From Achromobacter sp. Root83 (lineage in GTDB: Bacteria > Pseudomonadota > Gammaproteobacteria > Burkholderiales > Burkholderiaceae_B): a DNA stretch of 64,000 nucleotides. Of the stretch, positions 1 through 7,943 are shown piece after piece (within the stretch, counting starts at the first letter, position 1; every line of letters starts with the position of its first letter). The stretch lies in assembly GCF_001428845.1 (NCBI RefSeq), contig NZ_LMIU01000022.1:557030-621029 (forward strand), written 5' to 3'. Below the pieces are notes generated by a model that saw only the letters and a program-made list of their open reading frames with translations, was not told where the DNA came from and ran no database searches. Position numbers and translations under genes: made by a program.

Positions 1-453
1 AAGCCCATCAACCGGCTCGAAGGTGAGTACGCCGAGCATTTCCCCGACGACGATTCGTATCACATCACCGCGCCCCGGGCCGTCGGCCAACGCGAAACCA
101 ATCCCGTTACGGTCGCCGTGTCCAAGACGGCCGTCATGGAGCAAGGCGGCAAGCGCATCGTCATGGACGGCGACGCCCACGTGCTGCGCCAACCCGACGC
201 CGACAACGACATGCTGGACGTGCGCAGCCAGCAACTGATCATCCTGCCCGACGACGACGTCGTCTTCACCGACCTGCCCGCGGTGGTCCTGAAGGGCCGC
301 TCGCGCATGACGGGCAAGGGCATGCACTACAACAACAGAACGCGCCAATTGCAGGTTTCGGCATCGACCGATGTGGAAATTTCCGGTTCGGAAGGCAAAC
401 AGCAGCGCCGCACCGAAATTCCAGCCAACAACACTGACCAGAAGAAACCATGA
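1..453 (+). CDS. lptC: LptC, LPS-export periplasmic bridge protein (3' part only)
   Basis: This is the C-terminal 150 residues of LptC; the frame is open from the first base, so the membrane anchor lies upstream of the window. LptC is the bitopic inner-membrane protein that receives LPS from LptBFG and passes it to LptA. The visible part has the beta-jellyroll pattern of alternating polar and hydrophobic strands, and ends in a short Lys-rich tail. Its TGA stop overlaps the ATG of the next gene (ATGA), so translation is probably coupled. The assignment rests on this fold pattern and on lptA and lptB following directly. Confidence 0.85.
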   Translation, partial: KPINRLEGEYAEHFPDDDSYHITAPRAVGQRETNPVTVAVSKTAVMEQGGKRIVMDGDAHVLRQPDADNDMLDVRSQQLIILPDDDVVFTDLPAVVLKGRSRMTGKGMHYNNRTRQLQVSASTDVEISGSEGKQQRRTEIPANNTDQKKP

Positions 454-1079
454 CCGACCTCCGGATTCTCCTTGCCCCGACGACTCGCCTGATCGGCGCC
501 GTTCTGTTGACGGCCTCGGCCCTTGCGCCGGCTTATGCGGCGGACCCGGCCCCGAAGGCGGCAGCGCCGGCCGAAGAGCCCAGCACGCTGATCCTGTCGG
601 ACACCCTGCACTACGACGACATCAAGAAGCAAAGCGTCTTCACGGGCAACGTCAATCTAACGCGCGGCCTCATGACGCTGTCCTCCGACACGCTGCAAAT
701 GACCGAGGACGCGCAGGGCAACCAGTACGGCACGGCCACCGCCGACAAGGGCAAGGTCGTCACCATCCGCCAGGAACGCCCCGACACCTTCGAACTCATC
801 GAGGGCAAGGGCCTGCGCGCCGAATACGACGGCACCAAGAGCACTTTCGACCTGATCGGCCAGGCCGTGGTGGTCCGTTACGTCTGTGGGAAACCCTTCG
901 ATACCATTCGGGGCGAACGGGTACGCTACAACGAGAAGACCGGCACCTACGAAGCCCAGGGCGGCCCCAACTCCGCCGCGGCGGGGGGACGGGTACGTTC
1001 CGTGGCCGAACCGCGCGCCAAGGCGGACGCAGCCGTCGCCGAATGCCGCAAGCAGCAGGCAGCCAAGAAAGGGCGCTGA
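450..1079 (+). CDS. lptA: LptA, periplasmic LPS-transport protein
   Basis: This 209-residue protein has a Sec signal peptide (residues 1-30, cleavage near AYA-AD) followed by an OstA-type domain (about 44-165) with typical LptA phrases such as SDTLHYD, FTGNV and LTRG. LptA forms the periplasmic bridge that carries LPS from LptC to LptD. The C-terminal 40 residues are Lys/Arg/Ala-rich and probably disordered. One Cys is seen in the jellyroll (VRYVCGK) and one near the C-terminus. The start overlaps the lptC stop by four bases and lptB follows 33 bases later, so this is one operon. Confidence 0.93.
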   Translation: MTDLRILLAPTTRLIGAVLLTASALAPAYAADPAPKAAAPAEEPSTLILSDTLHYDDIKKQSVFTGNVNLTRGLMTLSSDTLQMTEDAQGNQYGTATADKGKVVTIRQERPDTFELIEGKGLRAEYDGTKSTFDLIGQAVVVRYVCGKPFDTIRGERVRYNEKTGTYEAQGGPNSAAAGGRVRSVAEPRAKADAAVAECRKQQAAKKGR

Positions 1080-1112
1080 AGCGCTTCCCATGCAACACCA
1101 CTCGCAGCCACG

Positions 1113-1907
1113 ATGAACCAACCCTCAGTGCCGACACCCGTGACCTCCGCCCCTTCGGGCGTCAAGCAGGGCAGCCTGCGCGCAACCGGATTGCGCAAAA
1201 CCTATAACGGCCGGACCGTGGTGCAGGACGTGTCCCTGTCCGTGGTCAGCGGCGAAGTCGTCGGCCTGCTGGGCCCCAACGGCGCGGGCAAGACCACCAG
1301 CTTCTACATGATCGTGGGCCTGGTGCCCGCGGACGCCGGCCGCATCGAGATCGATGGCGCCGTCATCACCGCGATGCCGATCCACAAGCGCGCGCGCATG
1401 GGCCTGTCGTACCTGCCCCAGGATGCCTCGGTGTTCAGGCGCCTGACGGTCGAGCAGAACATCCGCGCCGTGCTGGAACTGCAGCTTGGGCCGGATGGCC
1501 GTCCCTTGTCCACGCCCCGGATCAACGAGCAGATGGAATCGCTGCTCGAAGAGCTGCAGATCGGCCACATCCGCAGCAATGCCGCGATTTCGCTGTCGGG
1601 CGGCGAACGCCGCCGCGTGGAAATCGCGCGCGCGCTGGCCACCAGCCCGCGCTTCATCTTGCTGGACGAACCCTTCGCCGGCGTGGATCCCATCGCCGTC
1701 ATCGAGATCCAGCGCATCGTGCGCTTCCTGAAGGGCCGCGGCATCGGCGTTCTGATCACCGATCACAACGTGCGCGAAACGCTGGGCATCTGCGACCGCG
1801 CCTACATCATCAGCGAGGGCAAGGTGCTGACCGACGGCCATCCCGACGAAATCGTGGGCGATCCCGCCGTGCGCCGCGTCTATCTGGGCGAACACTTCCG
1901 CATGTAA
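1113..1907 (+). CDS. lptB: LptB, LPS-export ABC ATPase
   Basis: This 264-residue cytoplasmic ATPase powers LPS extraction by LptFG. It shows Walker [10 protein letters not shown] (about residue 55), signature LSGGERRR, Walker [14 protein letters not shown] and the H-loop ITDHNVRET typical of LptB. The N-terminus is about 20 residues longer than in E. coli, with a polar lead (residues 1-22) ahead of the first beta strand. It is third in the lptC-lptA-lptB operon. No rpoN follows, although in many proteobacteria rpoN lies directly downstream. Confidence 0.95.
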   Translation: MNQPSVPTPVTSAPSGVKQGSLRATGLRKTYNGRTVVQDVSLSVVSGEVVGLLGPNGAGKTTSFYMIVGLVPADAGRIEIDGAVITAMPIHKRARMGLSYLPQDASVFRRLTVEQNIRAVLELQLGPDGRPLSTPRINEQMESLLEELQIGHIRSNAAISLSGGERRRVEIARALATSPRFILLDEPFAGVDPIAVIEIQRIVRFLKGRGIGVLITDHNVRETLGICDRAYIISEGKVLTDGHPDEIVGDPAVRRVYLGEHFRM

Positions 1908-1916
1908 CCGTGGCTC

Positions 1917-1954
1917 GGGAAGACCCTTAGGCGCCCCCTTGGACGGGGCTTCCC
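1917..1954 (+). terminator. Possible terminator after lptB
   Basis: Just after the lptB stop, GGGAAG (1917-1922) pairs with CTTCCC (1949-1954), and GCCCC/GGGGC pair inside that. There is no clean U tract, so an intrinsic terminator is uncertain. Separation of lptB from hpf is nevertheless plausible, because a promoter candidate follows. Confidence 0.35.
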
Positions 1955-2006
1955 TACCCCCTAGGGGTTCAGCCATAAAAATGCCATGTTCTTGCGCTAG
2001 GTCAGC

Positions 2007-2034
2007 TTGTTTTATCGGCCCGAGTCTATACACT
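2007..2034 (+). promoter_or_regulatory. Candidate sigma-70 promoter of hpf
   Basis: TTGTTT (2007-2012) and TACACT (2029-2034) are separated by 16 bases, about 95 bases ahead of the hpf start. It lies in the only clearly AT-richer stretch between lptB and hpf. No sigma-54 type GG/GC pair was noticed. Confidence 0.4.
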
Positions 2035-2129
2035 AGTACTAAACGAACCTGCTTATTGAAGGAGAACGCCTAACGAATCCATCGCGCCTTTTGCGCAACC
2101 TTTTTCCTCTTTTAGAAGGAGAGCACACT

Positions 2130-2468
2130 ATGAACCTGAGCATCTGCGGTCGTCACCTCGACGTCACCCCGGCAATCCGGGAATATGTCATGAACAAATT
2201 GGCGCGAGTGCTGCGGCATTTCGATCACGTCATCGATACCCAGGTCATGCTCTCGGTAGAGCCCCTGCGGCATAGAGCCGAAATCACCATGCGTCTAAGC
2301 GGTAAAGACATTCATTGTGAAGCAACCGATGAAAACCTCTATGCAGCGATAGACCTTCTTGCCGACAAAGTCGACCGTCAGGTCATCAAGCACAAGGACA
2401 AGGTGAGAAGTCACTCAGCGGAGTCCGTGAAGCGGCAAGCGGCGAGCCTTTCGCCACCCCAGCAGTAA
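2130..2468 (+). CDS. hpf: Hpf, short-form ribosome hibernation promoting factor
   Basis: This 112-residue protein belongs to the short HPF/YfiA family that binds the 30S decoding region and promotes 100S ribosome dimers in stationary phase. The family opening (MNLSICGRHLDVTPAIREYV) and the segment EITMRLSGKDIHCEA are visible. The start at 2130 is preferred to the upstream in-frame codon at 2091, because AGAAGGAGAG (2114-2123) is an excellent ribosome-binding site and MNLSI matches the family N-terminus. The Ser/Gln-rich tail (about 95-112) is probably flexible. ptsN follows after 349 bases rather than directly. Confidence 0.93.
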   Translation: MNLSICGRHLDVTPAIREYVMNKLARVLRHFDHVIDTQVMLSVEPLRHRAEITMRLSGKDIHCEATDENLYAAIDLLADKVDRQVIKHKDKVRSHSAESVKRQAASLSPPQQ

Positions 2469-2817
2469 CGCGCTTCATGACCGCTCACCCTGAGCGACGA
2501 GCTATACAGCGATCCTAGGATCCTGCCCAAGTCCCGGTGTCCCGCTAGACTTCGCGTCCAGTTGGGGCATCGGCAAACTCCCTCCCGCAGCACCCCATCC
2601 CCCATCTGCCCCTAATTCCCGGTTTTTGCCGGCGGATCTGCGTTGCCCCGCAATTCCCCCCGTTTGGCCAGCCACTGGCCGCCCCCCGGCCAGCGAATGC
2701 CCACAATCGGGCGCTATCGGTCTATGCTGTCGCTCTTGCCGCTCCGTTGGCGCCCCGTTACGGGTCCGCCTCGGAGCCTAATTATTGCAGTGCGTCATAT
2801 AACCATATAATGATCCG
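2469..2817. other. Non-coding stretch between hpf and ptsN
   Basis: No supported gene is present. A weak hairpin CGCTCA/TGAGCG (2482-2496) follows hpf, and a perfect 12-base palindrome GATCCTAGGATC lies at 2511-2522. The remainder is C-rich until the ptsN promoter. The length is notable because hpf and ptsN are often closely linked. Confidence 0.5.
2782..2811 (+). promoter_or_regulatory. ptsN promoter abutting the start codon
   Basis: A consensus -10 TATAAT occupies 2806-2811. The -35 is weaker: TTATTG (2782-2787) or TTGCAG (2785-2790). Transcription would begin about seven bases after the -10, that is at 2817-2818, on the A of the ptsN ATG. No Shine-Dalgarno sequence precedes the ATG. Confidence 0.6.
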
Positions 2818-3273
2818 ATGAATCATTTGTCGCGCATCCTCCCCGCCGGCAACGTCGTGCTCGATATGCTCGCCACGAGCAAGAAACGTGCGTTCGAACA
2901 AGCCGGCCTGCTTTTTGAAAACAACCATGGCCTGGCGCGCGCGCTCGTGTTCGACAGCCTGTTTGCCCGGGAACGCCTGGGCTCGACTGCCCTCGGGCAG
3001 GGCGTGGCCGTTCCGCACGGCCGCGTGAAAGGACTGGAGCAGGCGTTGGCGGCATTCATCCGCCTGGCCCAGCCCATCACCTTCGACGCCCCCGATGGAC
3101 AGCCCGTGTCGATGCTGCTGTGCCTGCTGGTGCCGGAAACGGCAACCCAGCAGCACCTGGACATCCTGGCCGAACTCGCTCAGCTCATGTCCAACAAGGC
3201 ATTGCGCGAGGCCCTGGCTACGGAGCCCGATCCGGCCATCGTCCACAAGATGCTCACCACCGGCCAACTCTGA
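2818..3273 (+). CDS. ptsN: PtsN, EIIA-Ntr of the nitrogen phosphotransferase system
   Basis: This 151-residue cytoplasmic EIIA-type protein carries the phosphorylatable His67 in AVPHGRVKG. Known roles of the family are phosphate-dependent control of potassium transport and carbon/nitrogen balance. The start is fixed by the family opening MNHLSRILP followed by [15 protein letters not shown]. The neighbour hprK suggests that, as in other betaproteobacteria, an Hpr kinase acts in the same phosphorelay. The mRNA is predicted leaderless (see the promoter entry). It could only be confused with a sugar EIIA of the same fold, but the length and flanks favour PtsN. Confidence 0.94.
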   Translation: MNHLSRILPAGNVVLDMLATSKKRAFEQAGLLFENNHGLARALVFDSLFARERLGSTALGQGVAVPHGRVKGLEQALAAFIRLAQPITFDAPDGQPVSMLLCLLVPETATQQHLDILAELAQLMSNKALREALATEPDPAIVHKMLTTGQL

Positions 3274-3293
3274 TCCCACGCGGAAACGCTGCC

Positions 3294-4220
3294 ATGCTCA
3301 CGGTGCAGGAACTCGTCGACGACAACGCCGACAAAATCCCTTTCAACTGGATATCGGGTCAAGGCGCCGCGGACCGCGCGATCCCCGATGATGGCATGGC
3401 GGCCGCCGATCTCGTCGGCCACTTGAACCTGATCCATCCGTCCCGCATCCAGGTGTTCGGCCAGGAAGAGCTTGCGTACTACACGCGCTTCGACCTGCGC
3501 CGCCGCATGCACCACATGGACGAACTGCTGATTGGCGGCGTGCCCGCCATTCTGCTGGCGGACGGCCTGACCCCGCCTCAGGACCTGATCGACCAATGCG
3601 ACCAGCACCAGGTGCCGCTCCTGTCCACGCCGGTAGCCGCCGCGCAGCTCATCGACCTGCTGCGCATCTATCTGGGCAAGAAGCTCGCGCCCACCACCAC
3701 CGTGCACGGCGTCTTCCTGGACGTGCTGGGACTGGGCGTGCTGATCACCGGCGAATCGGGCCTGGGCAAGAGCGAACTGGCGCTGGAACTGATCTCGCGC
3801 GGTCACGGCCTGGTGGCCGACGACGCCGTGGAATTCTCGCGCACCGCGCCCAACATGATCGAAGGCCACTGTCCGCAGCTTCTGCAGAACCTGCTGGAAG
3901 TCCGCGGCCTGGGCCTGCTCGACATCCGCACCATCTTCGGCGAGACCTCGGTGCGCCGGAAGATGCGGCTCAAGCTCATCGTGCACCTGGTGCGGGCCAC
4001 CGCGCAGGACAAGTTCGAACGTCTGCCATTGCAGGACATCACCCAGGACATGCTGGGCCTGCCCGTGCGCAAGGTGATGCTGCAAGTGGCTGCGGGCCGC
4101 AACCTGGCGGTGCTGGTCGAGGCCGCCGTGCGCAACACGATACTCAAGCTGCGCGGCATCGATACGCTGGGCGAATTCATGGAACGCCAAGCCATGGCGA
4201 TCCTCCAAAGCAGCAAATGA
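3294..4220 (+). CDS. hprK: HprK, HPr kinase/phosphorylase
   Basis: This 308-residue bifunctional enzyme phosphorylates and dephosphorylates HPr on a serine. The C-terminal catalytic half shows the P-loop [10 protein letters not shown], the DDAVEFSR segment and the HprK signature [17 protein letters not shown]; the N-terminal half is the family's regulatory domain. The start at 3294 gives MLTVQELV, 20 bases after ptsN; longer in-frame extensions run inside ptsN and are implausible. Betaproteobacterial HprK usually sits beside ptsN and rapZ, but here rapZ lies about 3.7 kb downstream, beyond a regulator and two cytochrome genes. Confidence 0.95.
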   Translation: MLTVQELVDDNADKIPFNWISGQGAADRAIPDDGMAAADLVGHLNLIHPSRIQVFGQEELAYYTRFDLRRRMHHMDELLIGGVPAILLADGLTPPQDLIDQCDQHQVPLLSTPVAAAQLIDLLRIYLGKKLAPTTTVHGVFLDVLGLGVLITGESGLGKSELALELISRGHGLVADDAVEFSRTAPNMIEGHCPQLLQNLLEVRGLGLLDIRTIFGETSVRRKMRLKLIVHLVRATAQDKFERLPLQDITQDMLGLPVRKVMLQVAAGRNLAVLVEAAVRNTILKLRGIDTLGEFMERQAMAILQSSK

Positions 4221-4245
4221 AAACGCGTCGTCGCCCTGCGGCATC

Positions 4246-5679
4246 GTGAGCCTTTACGAGACCCTGGCCGACGAGATCGCCACATCGATCGCGGCCGGCG
4301 TTCTTCGCGCTGGCGACAAGCTGCCCTCGGTGCGCGACGCTTGCGCGGCGCGGGGCGTCAGCCCCTCCACGGTGTTCCAGGCCTACTATCTGCTCGAGGC
4401 GCGCGGCCTGATCCGCGCGCAGCCACGCTCGGGCTACTACATCAACGCGCCCGCGGAGTCGCTGCCGCCCGAGCCCGGCGCCTCGTGCCCGGACGGCGAA
4501 TCGACCGAGCTCGCGATCAGCGAGCGGATCTTCGACATCCTGGGTTCGGTGCGCAACCGCGACGTCATTCCGCTGGGTTCCGCGTTCCCCTCCCCCTTGC
4601 TGTTTCCGCTGCCCCGGCTGGCGCAGGCCATGGCCGCGCATCTCAAGCGCCAGGATCCGCGCGACACCGTGGAAGACCTGGCCCCGGGCAATCCCCGGCT
4701 GCGCAGGCAGATCGCGCTGCGTTATCTGATCGGCGGCATCAATCTTCCCGCCAACGACATCGTCGTCACCAACGGCGCGCTCGAGGCGCTGAACCTCTGT
4801 CTGCAGGCGGTCACGCAGCCGGGCGATACCGTCATCGTGGAGGCGCCCACGTTCTACGGCGCCCTGCAGGCCCTGGAAAGACTGGGCCTGAAGGCACTGG
4901 AAGTCCCTACCCACCCGCGCACCGGTATCGATCTTGACGCGATGGAAGCGGCCATCGAACGCCACGCTCCCCGCGCGTGCTGGCTGATGACCCAGTTCCA
5001 GAATCCGCTGGGCTGCCTGATGCCGGACGAAAGAAAGCGCCAGCTTGTCCAGCTTCTGGGCCGGTACGGCATTCCGTTGATCGAGGACGACGTCTACGGA
5101 GAGCTGTACTTCGGATCGGCGCGGCCCGTGCCGGCCAAGGCCTACGACACGCAGGGGCTGGTGCTGCATTGTTCGTCGTTTTCAAAGTGCCTGGCGCCGG
5201 GCTACCGCATCGGCTGGGCCAGCGCGGGACGCTACGCGCAGCGCGTCCAGCGCCTGAAGCTGTCGTCGACGCTGTCCGCGTCCGGCCCCGCGCAGGGCGC
5301 GATCGCCGAGTATCTGGAACAGGGCGGCTATGACCGCCACCTGCGCCGGCTGCGCGAGACCTTGCAGGCGCAGCAGGAACGCATGGCCGATGCGATCGCG
5401 CATGAGTTTCCCGCCGGCACGCGGGTGACCCGGCCGCAAGGCGGTTTCTTCCTGTGGCTGGAACTGCCCGCGGGCGCGGATGCGCTGGCGCTGCACCGCG
5501 AAGCGCTGGCCCGCGGCATCAGCGTGGCGCCTGGCCCTGTCTTCTCAGCCAGCGGCCAATTCGGCCGCGCGCTACGCCTGAATTACGGACACCCCTGGGA
5601 TGCCGGCACCGAGGCCGCTGTCCGCATACTGGGTGAACTGGCGCGGAAGGCCTGTTCCCAGTCATCACGGGCGGGTTAG
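4246..5679 (+). CDS. MocR-type GntR/aminotransferase regulator
   Basis: This 477-residue protein fuses a GntR winged helix (about 1-75, with DKLPSVRDACAARGVSPSTVFQAY) to a fold-type I aminotransferase domain (about 100-470). The PLP lysine is K314 in SSFSKCLAPGYRIGW, and NPLGC and DDVYGEL are further fold-I markers. MocR proteins usually regulate nearby amine, amino-acid or vitamin B6 genes and need not be enzymes. It starts with GTG at 4246, 25 bases after hprK, and could be co-transcribed. The convergent cytochrome genes give no clear target. PdxR or a PLP-dependent aminotransferase are alternatives. Confidence 0.85.
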   Translation: MSLYETLADEIATSIAAGVLRAGDKLPSVRDACAARGVSPSTVFQAYYLLEARGLIRAQPRSGYYINAPAESLPPEPGASCPDGESTELAISERIFDILGSVRNRDVIPLGSAFPSPLLFPLPRLAQAMAAHLKRQDPRDTVEDLAPGNPRLRRQIALRYLIGGINLPANDIVVTNGALEALNLCLQAVTQPGDTVIVEAPTFYGALQALERLGLKALEVPTHPRTGIDLDAMEAAIERHAPRACWLMTQFQNPLGCLMPDERKRQLVQLLGRYGIPLIEDDVYGELYFGSARPVPAKAYDTQGLVLHCSSFSKCLAPGYRIGWASAGRYAQRVQRLKLSSTLSASGPAQGAIAEYLEQGGYDRHLRRLRETLQAQQERMADAIAHEFPAGTRVTRPQGGFFLWLELPAGADALALHREALARGISVAPGPVFSASGQFGRALRLNYGHPWDAGTEAAVRILGELARKACSQSSRAG

Positions 5680-5706
5680 GCCCGCCTGGCAAGGGCCGCG
5701 CGGGCC

Positions 5707-6990
5707 CTAATTCAGCGTCGACGAGGCGCGCGCGCGCTTGACGTCCAGCGGCGTCACGCCGCCCGCTTCGTTGCCCCAGCTATTACGGATGTAGGTCACC
5801 AGCATCGCGATGTCATTGTCATTGAGCACCTGTCCGAATGGCGGCATGCCGTGCGGCCGGGGATTGGCGCTGGTGGCGGGCGCATAGCCTCCATCGAGCA
5901 CCATGCGGATCGCGTTTACCGGCGACGGCGCCGTCACGGTGGGATTGCCGGCCAGCGCGGGCCATGCCGGTCCGCTGCCCTCGCCTTTGGACTGATGGCA
6001 TTGCACGCATTGCTGGCTGTAGAGCTTGCCGCCCAGCTCCATGGCGGCAGCCGAGGCGCCGGCCGGCGGCCGGTCACCGGTAGCCGGCGTGGCGGGCAGC
6101 GACTTGATATAGACGCCGATCGCCAGCGCGTCCTCGTCGGTCAGGTGCTGCGTGCTGCCCAGCACGACTTCGGCCATCGGCCCGCTGACCGTTGAGTGCT
6201 TGGAGATGCCGGTCTTGAGCAGCGTGGCGATATCCTGCGCCGTCCAGCGTCCCATGCCCGTCCGCATATCGTTGGTGAGCGGCGGGGCATACCAGTCCAG
6301 CACCGGGATGAGACCGCCGGTCAGCGCGTCGGCCGAGCGCGTGGCGCCCAGGCTGTTGCGCGGCGTGTGGCAGGCGGCGCAATGCCCCAGGCCTTCGACC
6401 AGGTAGCGGCCGCGATTCCATTGCACCGACTGGCCGGCGTCGGGTTCCTGCACCCCCGGCTTGAAATACAACGCGCGCCACGCGGCCAGCAGGACCCGCT
6501 GATCGTAGGGAAATTCCAGTTCCGGCGGCCGGTTGGGCTGGCTGACGGGCGAGACGCTGCGCAGGTAGGCGAACAGGGCGTCGGAATCGGCCCGCGTGAC
6601 GCGGGTGTATTCGGTGTAGGGAAAGGCCGGATAGAGCAGCGTGCCGTCCTTGGACTTGCCGTTATGCAGCGCCTGCCAGAAATCATCGGCGGTCCAGGCG
6701 CCGATGCCGGTCTTGTCATCGGGCGTGATATTGGGCCCGTAGACCGTCCCGAACGGGGTGGGAATGGGCGTGCCGCCCGCCAGCGCCTTGCCGCCGCGGC
6801 TGGTGTGGCAGGCCATGCAATTGCCGGCCAGCGCCAGGTAGCGTCCGCGTTCGATCAACGTGGCGCCATCGGCCGCCTCCGCGGCAGGGCCTGTGGTGGC
6901 GTCGTCGCGCGTACCCAGCCAGTACAGGCTGCCCGCCACCACGGCCGCCAACAGGAGCAGGACGCATAGCACTTTCTTCATGAGTTTCAT
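5707..6990 (-). CDS. Triheme c-type cytochrome (alcohol/gluconate dehydrogenase cytochrome subunit-like)
   Basis: This 427-residue exported protein has an N-terminal hydrophobic segment (residues 5-26), probably an uncleaved anchor or signal peptide, and three haem-binding motifs: CMACH, CAACH and CVQCH. That three-domain layout is the one found in membrane-bound cytochrome subunits of alcohol, aldehyde and gluconate dehydrogenases, which pass electrons to ubiquinone or an oxidase. It lies 12 bases after a diheme cytochrome gene on the same strand, so the two form an operon. No dehydrogenase subunit is encoded nearby, so the electron donor is unknown. It is convergent with the MocR gene. Confidence 0.88.
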   Translation of the reverse strand: MKLMKKVLCVLLLLAAVVAGSLYWLGTRDDATTGPAAEAADGATLIERGRYLALAGNCMACHTSRGGKALAGGTPIPTPFGTVYGPNITPDDKTGIGAWTADDFWQALHNGKSKDGTLLYPAFPYTEYTRVTRADSDALFAYLRSVSPVSQPNRPPELEFPYDQRVLLAAWRALYFKPGVQEPDAGQSVQWNRGRYLVEGLGHCAACHTPRNSLGATRSADALTGGLIPVLDWYAPPLTNDMRTGMGRWTAQDIATLLKTGISKHSTVSGPMAEVVLGSTQHLTDEDALAIGVYIKSLPATPATGDRPPAGASAAAMELGGKLYSQQCVQCHQSKGEGSGPAWPALAGNPTVTAPSPVNAIRMVLDGGYAPATSANPRPHGMPPFGQVLNDNDIAMLVTYIRNSWGNEAGGVTPLDVKRARASSTLN

Positions 6991-7002
6991 CCGGACCCCC
7001 GC

Positions 7003-7758
7003 TTACCGTTGCGCCTGGCTGCCGCATTCCGCGGGCAGCCTGACCGAATCCGCAGCGTCGGGCGCATAGGATTCGGCGACGGGTTGCGACGACAGCCACG
7101 CCGCCAGGGCGCCGATGTCGGTAGGGGTGAGCTTGTTGGAGATGTCCGCCATGCAGTCTGGCGCGGCGGCGCGGCGCAGGCCGTTCTTCCAGCTGCCGAT
7201 CTGCGCGCCGATGTAGTCTCGGGGCAGACCCAGCAGGCCCGGGATGGCCGGAAGCATGCCGCCCAAGGCGGCGCCGTGACAGGAGGCGCAAGCGGGCAGG
7301 CCGCGCGCGGCGTCGCCCTGCATGGCCAGCTTGCGCCCGGCCTCCAGCGTGGCGGCGGACACGTCCGCGCGCGCCGGCGCCGGGTAGGGCACGTGCTGTC
7401 CGGCAAAATGCGCGGCCATTTCGCGCAGGTAGTCATCCGGCAGGCCGGCCAGCAGATGTGTCATCGGCCGGTACTGCCGCCGGCCATCGCGAAAATTCAG
7501 AAGCTGGTGATAAAGATAGTCCTGGGGCTTGCCGGCCAGGCGCGGGTAATAACCGTCGGCCCCCGCCTTGCCCTGCGCGCCGTGACAGGCCGTACAGGCC
7601 GCCACGCGTGCCGCCATGGTGTCGGGCCGCAAGGTCTCTTGCGGTTGCTGGGCCAGTGCTGGCGAGGCCATGAAGACCAGGGCCACGGCAGTTGACCATC
7701 GCGGAATCGCCCGAAACCACGCCAGTGAAACACTACGAAAGGAAATGAGGGCTAACAT
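7003..7758 (-). CDS. Diheme cytochrome c4-like protein
   Basis: This 251-residue protein has a signal peptide ending near ALA-QQ (about residue 36) and two class I haem motifs, CTACH and CASCH, in two similar halves, as in cytochrome c4. Each half has the YPRLAGKP or IPGLLGLP type loop followed by a probable Met ligand region. Such proteins shuttle electrons in the periplasm. It is the first gene of a two-gene minus-strand operon with the triheme cytochrome, and diverges from rapZ. The long N-terminus (MLALISF...) suggests the true start may lie slightly downstream. Confidence 0.85.
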   Translation of the reverse strand: MLALISFRSVSLAWFRAIPRWSTAVALVFMASPALAQQPQETLRPDTMAARVAACTACHGAQGKAGADGYYPRLAGKPQDYLYHQLLNFRDGRRQYRPMTHLLAGLPDDYLREMAAHFAGQHVPYPAPARADVSAATLEAGRKLAMQGDAARGLPACASCHGAALGGMLPAIPGLLGLPRDYIGAQIGSWKNGLRRAAAPDCMADISNKLTPTDIGALAAWLSSQPVAESYAPDAADSVRLPAECGSQAQR

Positions 7759-7927
7759 CTAGGTCGAATTCCAATCCCCCGCATCGCATGACGGCGGGGC
7801 GCGTAAAGTGAATCTGCTGAGTATCCGGGCCCAAGCTTACGCCAGGCCACGCAACGGGGTACAGGCGCAGATACCGAGTTTATGGCCATATCAGATGCTA
7901 TCCCGCCGGCATCGTCCTGGAAAAGCG

Positions 7928-7936
7928 TGCCACAAT
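7928..7936 (+). promoter_or_regulatory. Extended -10 of rapZ
   Basis: TGC-CACAAT (7928-7936) has the TG-N extension of an extended -10 element. The predicted first transcribed base is about 7943-7944, which coincides with the second ATG of rapZ rather than the first (7938). No clear -35 and no Shine-Dalgarno were seen. Confidence 0.45.
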
Positions 7937-7943
7937 CATGTCC

